NCBI RefSeq assembly: GCF_030733385.1
Contig: NZ_JASHJC010000003.1
Location: forward strand, 124,001 to 188,000
Source of the DNA: Roseovarius sp. MMSF_3359
GTDB taxonomy: Bacteria > Pseudomonadota > Alphaproteobacteria > Rhodobacterales > Rhodobacteraceae
Direction of reading: 5' to 3'
Length of the DNA: 64,000 nucleotides
Part shown: positions 1 through 8,526 of the stretch, in pieces
Position numbering within the stretch: the stretch's first letter is position 1
How the letters are laid out: each line of letters starts with the position of its first letter
Notes under the pieces: generated by a model
The model's input: the letters and a program-made list of their open reading frames with translations, nothing else
Told to the model about the DNA's origin: nothing
Database searches by the model: none
Position numbers and translations under genes: made by a program

Positions 1-1077
1 GGCGACACCGCCATTGATCCCGATACGACATACGCGCAGCAGATTTATACATCGCGTTACGACGTCAACGGTGACTTCAATACCCTGAGCTCGGGCTGGC
101 GGTCGTGCTATGACGACGACTACTTCCGCTTCCTGCCCTACTCGCACAACGTGACGGAGCTTCACGCCAAAATCGAGTCGCTGGAGGCAGACGGCAACAC
201 GTCGGGCCACCTGGGCATCAAGTGGGGTGCGGCCCTGCTCGACCCGGCATTTGACGATGTCGCGGCTGTCGTGAACCCCGACCTGGCCAACGTGCCAGCG
301 GAATACAACGAGCTCGAGACCCAGAAAGTCATCGTGATGATGGGCGACGGTAAAAACACCACGTCCTACTATTTCAGCGACCCGAATGGCCTGCTGGACA
401 TGGACACCGTGTCGACCCACTCGCAATTCGACTATCGTGGGCCGAACTCCGACCTGCATCACATCGAATACACCGAACAGGTCTTCGATTATGCTCAGCA
501 CAAGTACAAGCCGTCGAAGCGTTCGAACAGCGAGTCGAAATGCGGCAAGAAGAAATGGAAGTGCTACTACAAGCCCAGCAACGATACCGTGTCGGCTTAC
601 TTCCTCTATGATGCCAACGACGACCGCTATTGGGATATCGACAACGAAGAGTGGATGTCGCCGGCAGAGTTTGCGGACTTCAAATATGACCTCGCAAACC
701 CTGTTGACCCCGACGATCCCACGCTTGTCTCGGAAGAGCAGCTGTCTTGGGAAGATGCCTGGGGCCTGATGTCGCCGGACTATCATTCCGACATCACCGG
801 TTCGGGTGCCTATAGCGACTACAAGTACAACAACAATGTCTCCGGTTCGATGAAGAACACGCGGATGTCGTCGGCTTGTACCGCGGCGAAAGCACCCGGC
901 AAGGACATCATTATCTACACGATCGGTTTTGAAATCGACGCGGGTGGAACTGCGGAGACCGAGCTGAAGAATTGCGCCACATCGCACTCGCAATACTACC
1001 GTGCGGAAGGTGTAAACATCAACGATGCCTTCAACTCGATCGCGACGAACATCCAGAACCTGAGGTTGACACAATGA
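1..1077 (+). CDS. Tad-type pilus-associated protein with C-terminal vWA-like domain (5' truncated)
   Basis: The reading frame is open from the first base, so the start lies outside the window; the GTG at 151 is internal. The visible 358 residues are Asp/Tyr/Ser-rich. They carry a vWA-like core: a hydrophobic strand followed by MMGDGKN, and a late KDIIIYTIGF strand followed by a Cys-containing segment and a C-terminal helix, as in TadG-like proteins of Rhodobacteraceae. The stop overlaps the start of the next TadE-like gene (ATGA), so it belongs to that operon. The N-terminal membrane anchor usual for this family would be upstream. Its likely role is in the cell envelope, in Flp/Tad pilus assembly. 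The family call rests on the domain pattern and on the two following genes. Confidence 0.75.
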   Translation, partial: GDTAIDPDTTYAQQIYTSRYDVNGDFNTLSSGWRSCYDDDYFRFLPYSHNVTELHAKIESLEADGNTSGHLGIKWGAALLDPAFDDVAAVVNPDLANVPAEYNELETQKVIVMMGDGKNTTSYYFSDPNGLLDMDTVSTHSQFDYRGPNSDLHHIEYTEQVFDYAQHKYKPSKRSNSESKCGKKKWKCYYKPSNDTVSAYFLYDANDDRYWDIDNEEWMSPAEFADFKYDLANPVDPDDPTLVSEEQLSWEDAWGLMSPDYHSDITGSGAYSDYKYNNNVSGSMKNTRMSSACTAAKAPGKDIIIYTIGFEIDAGGTAETELKNCATSHSQYYRAEGVNINDAFNSIATNIQNLRLTQ

Positions 1078-1619
1078 TACATCGGTTGGGTAAATATTTC
1101 CGACGCCTGAAGGACGACGAGTCAGGCAATGGATCGGTTGAATTCGTCATTATCGTTCCGACCTTCATCATGCTGATGACCATGTCGATCGAACTTGGCT
1201 TCGTCACCATCCGTCACACGATGATGGAACGTGGCCTGGACATCGCGGTGCGGGAAATCCGCCTAGGCACAGGCAACCCGAGCGACCACGCCCAGATCAA
1301 ACAGGTGATCTGTGACAACGCGCCGGCCCTGGCCAATTGCGAGGACGAACTGCGGCTCGAGATGATGCCGGTCGATCTACGCGCGTATGCGACGCTGGAC
1401 GCCACGCCGAAATGTATCGACAACGCCCAGTCCGTTGATCCGGCCGTGTTTGACGACGATTTCGTCTTTGGCGGCGTCAACGACCTGATGGTTCTGCGCG
1501 CCTGCTACCGGTATGAGCCGCTCTTCCCCGAAGAGATGATGGGGCGTGCGCTGCAAAAGGACCAGGATGACAAGGTTCAGATTGTAACGACCACCGCCTT
1601 TGTTCAGGAGCCCACGTAA
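1074..1619 (+). CDS. TadE-family pseudopilin-like protein
   Basis: The product has 181 residues. ATG 1074 was chosen because it overlaps the upstream stop as ATGA; a longer frame from 972 would run far into the previous gene. After a short basic N-terminus comes the TadE signature: GNGSVEF at about residues 20-26 (the conserved Glu) followed by a hydrophobic helix to about residue 47. The remainder is a small periplasmic domain with several Cys. TadE/TadF proteins are minor pseudopilins processed by a prepilin peptidase and needed for Flp pilus biogenesis. It is translationally coupled to the genes on both sides, and the stop overlaps the next ATG (TAATG). Confidence 0.8.
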   Translation: MIHRLGKYFRRLKDDESGNGSVEFVIIVPTFIMLMTMSIELGFVTIRHTMMERGLDIAVREIRLGTGNPSDHAQIKQVICDNAPALANCEDELRLEMMPVDLRAYATLDATPKCIDNAQSVDPAVFDDDFVFGGVNDLMVLRACYRYEPLFPEEMMGRALQKDQDDKVQIVTTTAFVQEPT

Positions 1620-2209
1620 TGAAAAAGCCATTCCTGCATAGAGTGATCCGCCGGTTCTGCGGCGAACGTGACGGCTCGGTCATGGTGGAGACGGTGATCT
1701 GTCTGCCCCTGCTGATCTGGGCCCTGGTGGCAACCTGGGAATTCTTCGAGGTTCATCGCTACAGAAGCGCCCGCGAAAAGGCGACCTACACGCTGGCCGA
1801 CATGCTGTCGCGCGAAACGGCGGGTATCACGGATACCTACATGGACAACGCCATGCGCCTGTTCGACAGCATTACCAACGACGATGGTGTCAATCAGCTG
1901 CGTATTTCGGTGGTCCGCTACGACGCCGATGACGATAAGTACTTCATTCGCTGGTCGAAAACCCGTGGTACCGGTGATTATTCGGAGCTGGCCGATGCCG
2001 ACGTGGCATCATCGCATTCGGAATTGCCGATCATGAATGATGGCGAAGACCTGATCCTGGTCGAATCGATCTCGGATTACACGCCGACCTTCAAGGTTGG
2101 TCTGGGTGATACCCTGCCGATTGATACGCGGCTTTTCACCAAGATCCGCTTCGCGAGCCAGCTTTGCTATGAAGGCTCCTACTGCTATCAACCGCCAGCG
2201 TCGTCCTGA
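1619..2209 (+). CDS. TadE/TadF-like pilus assembly protein
   Basis: The product has 196 residues. The start overlaps the previous stop by one base (TAATG). The N-terminus is basic, then GSVMVET at about residues 19-25 supplies the pseudopilin Glu, followed by a hydrophobic segment through about residue 42. The exported C-terminal domain has two Cys near the end. This is the second TadE-like protein of the operon, so the three genes look like the vWA/TadE/TadF trio found at the end of tad loci. The last 22 bp overlap the end of the convergent gene on the other strand. Confidence 0.75.
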   Translation: MKKPFLHRVIRRFCGERDGSVMVETVICLPLLIWALVATWEFFEVHRYRSAREKATYTLADMLSRETAGITDTYMDNAMRLFDSITNDDGVNQLRISVVRYDADDDKYFIRWSKTRGTGDYSELADADVASSHSELPIMNDGEDLILVESISDYTPTFKVGLGDTLPIDTRLFTKIRFASQLCYEGSYCYQPPASS

Positions 2210-2679
2210 GCCCGCTGCGCGATCATGGCCGAGATGATCTCGGCCATGGCCTTGGTATGGGCGGCGGATGTGACACCGCCCACGCCAACCCGGTTCCCGA
2301 GAGACCACCAAAGGCCTGGCCACCAACGGCGCGGGGTTTTGTTTTTGAGCCGCAGCATGAAACCGTTCGATGGCTTGAACGCAAACATCCCGCGGTCCAG
2401 CGACAGAATATCGGCCACGTCGGCGATCAACGTGCCATCGCTGGTGCGTAGCTGCGTCTCGGTCAGTTCGATCCGCGATTGGGTTGCGTCCCACATCCGG
2501 AACCCGGCCCAGAGCGCACCGCCGCCAATCACAACGAGAAACACGCCCCAGAAGAGGTTCGCTGGCGGCTGCGAGAGCGCCACGTAGATCAAGATAACGC
2601 CCAGCGCGCCCAGAACCCCAACACCGAAGGCCCGGCGCGGTCCGGATGCCTGTATCGTGGCCAGAATCTCGTCATCCAT
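2188..2679 (-). CDS. conserved two-helix membrane protein, function unknown
   Basis: The product has 163 residues; ATG 2679 (MDDEIL) is preferred over an in-frame start 45 bp upstream that adds a low-complexity basic stretch. Two adjacent hydrophobic segments lie at about residues 18-38 and 43-62. A soluble domain follows that begins with ELTETQLRTSDGT, a PH-like (YdbT/DUF304-type) pattern of beta strands, then a conserved Arg/Trp-rich turn (TPRRWWPGLWW). I do not recognise a specific function. The gene is convergent with the tad genes and overlaps the last by 22 bp. Confidence 0.6.
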   Translation of the reverse strand: MDDEILATIQASGPRRAFGVGVLGALGVILIYVALSQPPANLFWGVFLVVIGGGALWAGFRMWDATQSRIELTETQLRTSDGTLIADVADILSLDRGMFAFKPSNGFMLRLKNKTPRRWWPGLWWSLGNRVGVGGVTSAAHTKAMAEIISAMIAQRAQDDAGG

Positions 2680-2704
2680 GGATCGGCTCCCCTTCCTTGA
2701 CCTG

Positions 2705-2727
2705 CCCATACCCGTTTTGGGCATGGG
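2705..2727. other. short imperfect hairpin between two minus-strand genes
   Basis: CCCAT-A-CCC, loop GTTTT, GGG-C-ATGGG forms an 8-bp stem with one internal mismatch. It lies between the end of the dehydrogenase gene (2746) and the start of the small membrane-protein gene (2679), both read leftward. No U-run follows on the minus strand, so it is at most a weak terminator or mRNA-stabilising hairpin. Confidence 0.3.
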
Positions 2728-2745
2728 ATGCGAGGGGGCAAGCGA

Positions 2746-3690
2746 TCAGATCTTGGGATGCACCTCGGCACCCGGTTCCTCGGGCTCATCATCGGTCATT
2801 TCCGGGGGAAAACCGGGGGCGGTGATATCAAGGCCCGTAGCCTCTTCGAGGCGGCGGATGATGTTAGGGCTGAGCTCGCGCGGGCCAAAACGGTCGATCC
2901 CGTCCTTGAAGATGTCGATCAGCAGCGGACTGAGTTCCAATGGCACGTTCGCCCGGTCGGCAACCTCCTGAAAGAGGCCGATATCCTTGGCCACCAGGTC
3001 CATCGTGAATGAAATGTCCCGGCTGCCGTTGAGGATGACCTGGCTTTCGGTCTCATGCACAAAGGAGGTGCCGGAACTGATCCGGATCGCCTCGTAGGCG
3101 ACATTGAGGTCCATGCCCGCCGCCTTCGACACGGTCAGCGCCTCGGCGCAACTGACGAGGTTTGCCGTCGCGAGGTAGTTCGTGACCACCTTGAGGATCG
3201 ACGCACTGCCCAACTCACCGGTGTGCAGCACCCGACGGCCCATGATGGTCAGAAGCGGCAGGATACGCTCGAAAGTGGCACGGTCGCAGCCCGCGAAGAT
3301 GCTGATATTGCCGGTATCGGCGCGGTGACACCCGCCCGAAACCGGGCAATCCACCGCTGCGCCGCCCTTGTCGATGACCATGGCGCCAAGGCGCTTGACC
3401 TCGGCCTCATCTGTCGTGGACATCTCCATCCAGATCTTGCCGGGGCCGATTTCGGGCAGCATCTCCTGCATCACCGCATCGCTGGCGGCAGGGCTCGGCA
3501 GGCAGGTGATGACTGCATCGCAATCACGCATCAATTCCGCAGGACCACGCGCCGATTTGCCGCCGCGGGCCACGAAACCGTCCACCAGATCGGCATTCAG
3601 GTCATGCACGGTAATGTCGACACCATTGCGCAACAGACTACCCGACAGCTTGCCACCGACATTGCCAAGTCCGATAAATCCGATTTTCAC
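2746..3690 (-). CDS. NAD(P)-dependent beta-hydroxyacid dehydrogenase (3-hydroxyisobutyrate dehydrogenase family)
   Basis: The product has 314 residues. It starts at GTG 3690 behind AGGGAGGA. The N-terminus is a Rossmann fold with IGFIGLGNVGG (dinucleotide loop, residues 3-13). The substrate-binding signature is DCPVSGGCHRADTG at about residues 114-127, and the catalytic Lys lies in LKVVTNYL at about 166. These are the hallmarks of the 3-hydroxyisobutyrate/tartronate-semialdehyde/6-phosphogluconate-like family, cytosolic enzymes that oxidise 3-hydroxyacids. The C-terminal 20 residues are an acidic tail rich in Pro/Glu. No neighbouring valine-degradation or glyoxylate gene fixes the substrate. 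Confidence 0.85.
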   Translation of the reverse strand: MKIGFIGLGNVGGKLSGSLLRNGVDITVHDLNADLVDGFVARGGKSARGPAELMRDCDAVITCLPSPAASDAVMQEMLPEIGPGKIWMEMSTTDEAEVKRLGAMVIDKGGAAVDCPVSGGCHRADTGNISIFAGCDRATFERILPLLTIMGRRVLHTGELGSASILKVVTNYLATANLVSCAEALTVSKAAGMDLNVAYEAIRISSGTSFVHETESQVILNGSRDISFTMDLVAKDIGLFQEVADRANVPLELSPLLIDIFKDGIDRFGPRELSPNIIRRLEEATGLDITAPGFPPEMTDDEPEEPGAEVHPKI

Positions 3691-3779
3691 GGGCGATCCT
3701 CCCTATGTGTTTCGGGGGACGTTAGCGTGCCGAAACGGGCAAACTATCCTGACTGCGACACGTTTGCCGCAAACCGGCG

Positions 3780-4982
3780 TTATTCGTCGGCAACGGTAAA
3801 ATCGGTCTGTCCGTCATGGGGGAAAGGCAGACGGACCCAGATCGGCATGTGATCGGTGAAGTCATGGGTGTAGCGGCCATAGTCGGGCTTGCCATCGGGC
3901 GTGGCCCCCGGCCCGGCGTCCAGAAACGCCTGCACGAAATCGAACATGCCGTAATCATATTCGTCTGCGCCCAGGGTCCCGGCCAACCCATTATGCCGCC
4001 CGCGCGGCAGGCGGGTGTCGGCGGTGAACCAGGCGATGTGATCGAAGGTCTCTGTGCGCCGCGCATTGGTGAAGTATTGCCCGTCAAGAAACGGAAAATT
4101 CACCCGCGCCTTCAGCTTCTTTTCGACGTTGAGCGTGGTGATGTATTCTTCGAACGCTTCCCGCCGCTTGGTCACATTGGCCTTGAAGTCGAGGTTGAGA
4201 TCGGCCAGCAGAACGAAACTCTTGTCGGGCGTATCGAGCATGGATTTGCTCGACAGCATCAGCCACTCGACCAGGGCGAAAAACTCCAGCTCCCGCTCGT
4301 CCTTGCTCTTGCCCGACACCAGATGCGCATTGACGCAGTAAAACGTGTAGGCCCCCGCCGGGCCCTCAATCACGAATTCGACCAGGTGGGGGGTGCGGAT
4401 GAACTGCACGAACCCCCGAAACGTCGCCACCGAAAGCCGCGCCTGGCCGCTGATCCAACTGGTCAGCCGGGCCCAAAATCCCTCCTGCCCTTCCAATTCG
4501 ATCTTCTTGGCCACCACCTTGGCCAGCGCCTCATTGACGTTGTCGAACACCGCCGAGCGGTCAAATGACAGATCCGAGGCCAGGTCGCCGCGCCGCACGC
4601 GGTCCGAGCGATAGAGAAAGGCCATGCGTTCGGCCATGCCGGTATAACCGGGCGCGCGGCCTGTGACATCGCTGATGACCACCTCATATGGCGCCCCGTC
4701 GGCGCGCAGACGATCGCGCAACTCGTAAATGCTCTCGCTGTCGGATTGCACCTCCTGGATCGCGATCAGGTCAGCCTGCGCGCAGACGCGGGTGATCATG
4801 TCGAACGCACCCGCTGTTTTCTTGAGCGTGTCACCTTTGCGCAGGGCGCCGAATTTCCGGATGTTCCAGCTCAGCAGCACAACCGAGTCCGCGCGCCGCT
4901 CGGGGATGCCATAACCCCCCGGATCCGCATCCAGATGCGCATTGATCTGCGCCCATTCGCTTTCGGTGAAATCGTCTGCCAC
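3780..4982 (-). CDS. endonuclease/exonuclease/phosphatase (EEP) superfamily protein
   Basis: The product has 400 residues. GTG 4982 is preceded by AGGAGGGG. The EEP motifs are in order: LLSWNIRKFG (Asn near residue 38), DLIAIQEVQS (metal-binding Glu, about 75), CVNAHLVSG (His), LLADLNLDF (Asp/Asn) and the terminal FTDHMPIWVRL (Asp-His). The set of metal and catalytic residues is therefore complete, so this should be an active Mg-dependent phosphodiesterase or nuclease. No signal peptide is seen, which suggests a cytosolic location. The middle region (about 160-215) is a lineage insertion. Substrate (DNA, phospholipid or inositol phosphate) cannot be told from sequence. It is divergent from the pirin gene. 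Confidence 0.8.
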   Translation of the reverse strand: MADDFTESEWAQINAHLDADPGGYGIPERRADSVVLLSWNIRKFGALRKGDTLKKTAGAFDMITRVCAQADLIAIQEVQSDSESIYELRDRLRADGAPYEVVISDVTGRAPGYTGMAERMAFLYRSDRVRRGDLASDLSFDRSAVFDNVNEALAKVVAKKIELEGQEGFWARLTSWISGQARLSVATFRGFVQFIRTPHLVEFVIEGPAGAYTFYCVNAHLVSGKSKDERELEFFALVEWLMLSSKSMLDTPDKSFVLLADLNLDFKANVTKRREAFEEYITTLNVEKKLKARVNFPFLDGQYFTNARRTETFDHIAWFTADTRLPRGRHNGLAGTLGADEYDYGMFDFVQAFLDAGPGATPDGKPDYGRYTHDFTDHMPIWVRLPFPHDGQTDFTVADE

Positions 4983-5052
4983 GGCCCCTCCTGTTCAGGC
5001 AGTCTTCTGGTTGTACGAGCCTAGCATAGTTTTAACGATACGCACGTTGCTA

Positions 5053-5085
5053 TGGGTTTTTGCACAAAACCGGTGTGCAAACCCA
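5053..5085. promoter_or_regulatory. inverted repeat in the EEP-pirin divergent promoter
   Basis: TGGGTTTTTGCACA and TGTGCAAACCCA face each other across AAACCGG. The arms match over 12 bases with a two-T bulge in the left arm. The repeat is centred about 80 bp before the pirin ATG and about 85 bp before the EEP gene. Such symmetry fits a regulator operator controlling one or both genes, or a 5' leader hairpin of the pirin mRNA. No cognate regulator is identified. Confidence 0.4.
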
Positions 5086-5149
5086 CATATTGCGCGCTTG
5101 TTGTATAACTTTTCGCGCCCTAGCTCTGTCGGGAAAGGAGGGCATTACC

Positions 5150-6061
5150 ATGTCACTCAGACCTGTTTTGGAAAAAAGCAACGCGCAACCCACCATCGAG
5201 GGCGCCGGGGTTCACCTGCATCGCGCATTCGGGTTTCACGACCCGAGCGAGCTTGATCCCTTCCTGCTGTTCGATGATTTCCGCAACGACGACCCGGCGG
5301 CCTATGCCCAGGGTTTCCCGTGGCACCCGCATCGGGGGATCGAGACGATCACCTATGTGCTGGCCGGCAGCGTCGATCACGGCGACTCACTCGGCAACAC
5401 CGGCACGCTCGGCGCCGGTGATGTGCAGTGGATGACCGCCGGATCGGGCATCATGCACCAGGAAATGCCGCATGGGAACGCGGCGGGACAGATGCACGGG
5501 TTCCAGCTTTGGGCCAACCTGCCTTCGTCGCTCAAGATGACCGCCCCGCGGTATCAGGACGTTGCCGCCGCGGACATCCCCGAGGTGATCGACGATGACG
5601 GTACGGTTGTGCGTGTCATCGTGGGCGATTTCTGGGGCAAGCGCGGACCGGTGGACGGGATCGCGGCGGAACCGCAATACCTCGATATCTCGGTCCCGCC
5701 CGGTGTGCGCAAGACCTTCAAGGTGGATACCTACCGCCGGGCCTTTGCCTATGTGTTCCAGGGTGCGGGCGCCTTCGCCGATGCGTCGGGACCAACCGGC
5801 GTTCTGCTGGAAAAAGAGATCGCAGGTCAGGAGGTCAACATCCGCGACATGTCCGGGGATCGCACCCTGATCCGGTTTGGCACCGGGGATGAGGTCACCG
5901 TTCAGGCGGGCGAACACGGCATCCGCTTCCTGCTGATCTCGGGCGCGCCCATCGCCGAGCCCGTGGCCTGGCACGGTCCGATCGTGATGAATACTCAGGA
6001 TGAACTGCGGCAAGCGATCCGCGATTTGCAGAACAACACGTTCATCAAACCCGCGCACTAA
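5150..6061 (+). CDS. pirin family protein (cupin metalloprotein)
   Basis: The product has 303 residues. ATG 5150 sits 7 bp after a strong GGAAAGGAGG ribosome site; a longer in-frame start at 5060 lacks one. The N-terminal cupin keeps the pirin metal ligands: HPHRGIET (about residues 61-68), DHG about 20 residues later, and the SGIMHQE motif (about 100-106). The second cupin domain fills the C-terminal half. Bacterial pirins include quercetin 2,3-dioxygenases and redox-responsive metabolic modulators in the cytosol, and the sequence alone does not separate these. It converges on the tetR gene across a strong hairpin. Confidence 0.85.
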   Translation: MSLRPVLEKSNAQPTIEGAGVHLHRAFGFHDPSELDPFLLFDDFRNDDPAAYAQGFPWHPHRGIETITYVLAGSVDHGDSLGNTGTLGAGDVQWMTAGSGIMHQEMPHGNAAGQMHGFQLWANLPSSLKMTAPRYQDVAAADIPEVIDDDGTVVRVIVGDFWGKRGPVDGIAAEPQYLDISVPPGVRKTFKVDTYRRAFAYVFQGAGAFADASGPTGVLLEKEIAGQEVNIRDMSGDRTLIRFGTGDEVTVQAGEHGIRFLLISGAPIAEPVAWHGPIVMNTQDELRQAIRDLQNNTFIKPAH

Positions 6062-6065
6062 ACCT

Positions 6066-6090
6066 GATGCCGCCGTTCTGCGGCGGCATC
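6066..6090. terminator. bidirectional terminator-type hairpin between pirin and tetR
   Basis: GATGCCGCCG, loop TTCTG, CGGCGGCATC makes a perfect 10-bp GC-rich stem exactly between two convergent genes (stops at 6061 on plus and 6095 on minus). There is no long U-run on either side (CTCTCT on plus), so it may act as a barrier hairpin rather than a textbook intrinsic terminator. Confidence 0.6.
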
Positions 6091-6094
6091 CTCT

Positions 6095-6682
6095 CTACCC
6101 CGCGGCGGCCCGGCGCACCATGGTCCAGTACACCTCCTCAACCTCTTCAAGGCTGAGACGCCCCTCTTCGCTATACCAGGTGTTCACGCCGGTCAGCAGA
6201 GCGATGATCGCCATCGCGACCACCTTGGGTTCCGACACGTTAAACGCCCCCGTGGCCACACCGGCGCGAAGAATATCGGCAAGCGCGTCCTCATAGACCC
6301 GGCGCAGGTTCTCGATGACCGCAAAGTTCTCGGCGCTCAGGTTCCGCAGCTCCATGTATGAGATGAACACCGCCTCGGGGCGCCGCGAATTGAAACGTAT
6401 GTGAAAGCGGGTGAACCGCTCCAACTGCGCCAACGGATCATCGGCCTCGCCCTGCGCCGTCCAACCGGCCAGAAGCTCATCCATATGGGCTTTCATGAGA
6501 TCGAAAAGCAGTGTCTGCTTGTCGGGTGTGTAATTGTAAAGCGCCCCCGCCTGTACGCCGACCTCGCCTGCGATCTGGCGCATCGACACGGCGGCAAACC
6601 CGTGGCGCGCAAAGAGGTGCAGCGCCGCCTCACGGACGCGCGGGCCGGTAATATCCGAATGAGAGCCTTGGGTTCGAGCCAT
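6095..6682 (-). CDS. TetR family transcriptional regulator
   Basis: The product has 195 residues. ATG 6682 is taken over a TTG two codons upstream. The N-terminal helix-turn-helix spans about residues 10-57: REAALHLFARHGFAAVSMRQIA, then GVQAGALYNYTPDKQTLL, a clear TetR recognition pattern. The C-terminal half is the ligand/dimer domain. A TGAAC-ATGC-GTTCA inverted repeat lies 15-28 bp upstream of the start, suggesting autorepression. The ligand is unknown; the domain type resembles regulators of fatty-acid or acyl-CoA metabolism, but this is a weak inference. Confidence 0.85.
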   Translation of the reverse strand: MARTQGSHSDITGPRVREAALHLFARHGFAAVSMRQIAGEVGVQAGALYNYTPDKQTLLFDLMKAHMDELLAGWTAQGEADDPLAQLERFTRFHIRFNSRRPEAVFISYMELRNLSAENFAVIENLRRVYEDALADILRAGVATGAFNVSEPKVVAMAIIALLTGVNTWYSEEGRLSLEEVEEVYWTMVRRAAAG

Positions 6683-6696
6683 GCGCAAGATTTAAC

Positions 6697-6710
6697 TGAA
6701 CATGCGTTCA
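6697..6710. promoter_or_regulatory. candidate TetR operator
   Basis: This is the perfect inverted repeat TGAAC-ATGC-GTTCA, located 15-28 bp upstream of the tetR ATG (6682, minus strand) and in the divergent spacer before the lipoprotein gene at 6790. Position and symmetry fit autoregulation by the TetR protein. Confidence 0.45.
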
Positions 6711-6789
6711 AATCAATCCCCTGCTTGCCCCGCACGGGATTAAAATGCCATGAAGGGCGTCAGAGACGACCAAACGGACCTGCCGAGCC

Positions 6790-7068
6790 ATGCGCCTGCC
6801 CCTTTTCCTGTTCCCGACCCTTTTTGCGGCGCTGAGCGCATGCAGTGATTTTCCCGAGCTCGAGGATACCGTGGACAGTGATGCAACCTATCCCGATCTC
6901 GTGCCAATCGAATCGCTGACCGCCAAGACGCCAGATGCACGGATCGAACCGGAGACCGCGCCCGATACCCAGGCCCGCATCGACCGGCTCAAATCCCGCG
7001 CGGCGCGGCTTCAGCGCGACGTGATCGACGATGAAACCCATCAACGGATGCAGGACGGGATCGAATAG
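6790..7068 (+). CDS. small lipoprotein, function unknown
   Basis: The product has 92 residues. A short signal peptide ends in the lipobox LSAC, giving lipidation at Cys18. The mature protein is acidic and Pro-rich, then has a helical C-terminus (RIDRLKSRAARLQRDV) that could form a short coiled coil. This length and layout match small conserved lipoproteins found next to hom in Rhodobacteraceae, but I know no function. It reads toward hom with a 104-bp gap. Confidence 0.65.
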   Translation: MRLPLFLFPTLFAALSACSDFPELEDTVDSDATYPDLVPIESLTAKTPDARIEPETAPDTQARIDRLKSRAARLQRDVIDDETHQRMQDGIE

Positions 7069-7172
7069 GTCCCCTTCGCCGTGCCACCGGGTCAAAACCC
7101 GCGTTGCAAGGGGCGATTGAACCCGTTACATCGCAGCCTCAGACCATTCCAGAACGCGGATCGGAGAACCCC

Positions 7173-8459
7173 ATGACAACACCCCTGCGCCTTGGCATCG
7201 CCGGATTGGGCACCGTTGGCGCCGGCGTCGTCAAGATCGTCCGGCAAAAGGCCAACCTTCTGGCAAATCGGGCCGGTCGCCCCGTGGTCATCACCGCCGT
7301 CTCCGCCCGGTCGCGAGATAAGGACCGGGGCGTGAACATTTCGGATTATGCGTGGGAAGACGATCCAGTGGCCCTGGCCAAGCGCGACGATGTGGACGTT
7401 TTCGTGGAACTGATGGGCGGCAGCGATGGCCCCGCCAAGGCCGCGACCGAGGCCGCGATCGCCGCGGGCAAGGACGTCGTGACCGCCAACAAGGCGATGC
7501 TGGCCCATCACGGTCAGGCGCTGGCCGAAGCGGCCGAGGCCGCGGGCCGCGTGATCCGGTTTGAGGCCGCTGTTGCCGGTGGCATCCCGGTTGTGAAGGC
7601 GCTGACCGAAGGGCTTGCAGGCAATGATATCACCCGCGTCATGGGCGTGATGAACGGCACCTGCAACTATATCCTGACCCGGATGCAATCGGCGGGCCTG
7701 CCCTATGCGGAAGTGTTCGAAGAGGCCAATCAGCTTGGTTATCTCGAAGCCGACCCGACGCTTGATGTGGGCGGGATCGACGCAGGTCACAAACTGTCGC
7801 TGCTGGCCTCTGTCGCCTTTGGGACGCAGGTGAACTTTGACGGTGTCGAGTTGGAGGGGATCGAACGGATCACCATCGACGACATCCATCAGGCCGCCGA
7901 TATGGGCTTTCGGATCAAACTGCTGGGCGTCTGCCAGATGACCGGCCGGGGGTTGGAGCAGCGCATGTCGCCCTGCCTCGTTCCGGTGACCAGCCCGCTG
8001 GGACAGCTCGAAGGCGGCACCAACATGTGTGTCCTGGAAGGTGACAATGTCGAGCAGATCGTGTTGCGAGGCCCTGGCGCGGGCGAAGGACCGACCGCCA
8101 GCGCCGTGATGGGCGACGTGATGGACATCGCGCGCGGCTTTAGGATCTCGACCTTCGGACAGCCTGCCAAGGGCCTGAGCCCCGCGAAACCGGCCAAGGC
8201 CGTCACGCCGGCGCCCTACTATCTGCGCATGGCGCTTGAGGACAAACCCGGCGCATTGGCCAAGGTCACGAGCGTTCTGGGCGAGGCAGGGGTTTCCATC
8301 GACCGGATGCGGCAATACCAGCATTCCGAGACGACCGCCCCGGTGTTGATCGTGACACACAAGATCACCCGCGATGCGCTGGACGTCGCTCTGGCGGCGA
8401 TGTCGAACCTCGATGTGCTCGACGGTGACCCCGTTGCCTTGCGGATCGAAACCGTCTGA
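7173..8459 (+). CDS. hom: homoserine dehydrogenase
   Basis: The product has 428 residues, the usual length for the form with a C-terminal ACT domain. It reduces aspartate semialdehyde to homoserine with NAD(P)H, the branch point to threonine and methionine. ATG 7173 begins MTTPLRLGIAGLGTVGAGV, the nucleotide-binding loop. The catalytic core includes VTANKAMLA (about 106-114), GVMNGTCNYI (about 168-177) and the YLEADPTLDVGGIDAGHK region (about 192-209) with its conserved Glu, Asp and Lys. The ACT domain (about 350-428) begins YYLRMALEDKPGALAKV and implies allosteric control by threonine. It is followed by glpX and recJ. Confidence 0.95.
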   Translation: MTTPLRLGIAGLGTVGAGVVKIVRQKANLLANRAGRPVVITAVSARSRDKDRGVNISDYAWEDDPVALAKRDDVDVFVELMGGSDGPAKAATEAAIAAGKDVVTANKAMLAHHGQALAEAAEAAGRVIRFEAAVAGGIPVVKALTEGLAGNDITRVMGVMNGTCNYILTRMQSAGLPYAEVFEEANQLGYLEADPTLDVGGIDAGHKLSLLASVAFGTQVNFDGVELEGIERITIDDIHQAADMGFRIKLLGVCQMTGRGLEQRMSPCLVPVTSPLGQLEGGTNMCVLEGDNVEQIVLRGPGAGEGPTASAVMGDVMDIARGFRISTFGQPAKGLSPAKPAKAVTPAPYYLRMALEDKPGALAKVTSVLGEAGVSIDRMRQYQHSETTAPVLIVTHKITRDALDVALAAMSNLDVLDGDPVALRIETV

Positions 8460-8526
8460 GCCGGCGCTTGCGCCCGGGCGGCCTGCCCGATAATGCTGAA
8501 TGGATCAAAAAACTAAGGAATTGCCG

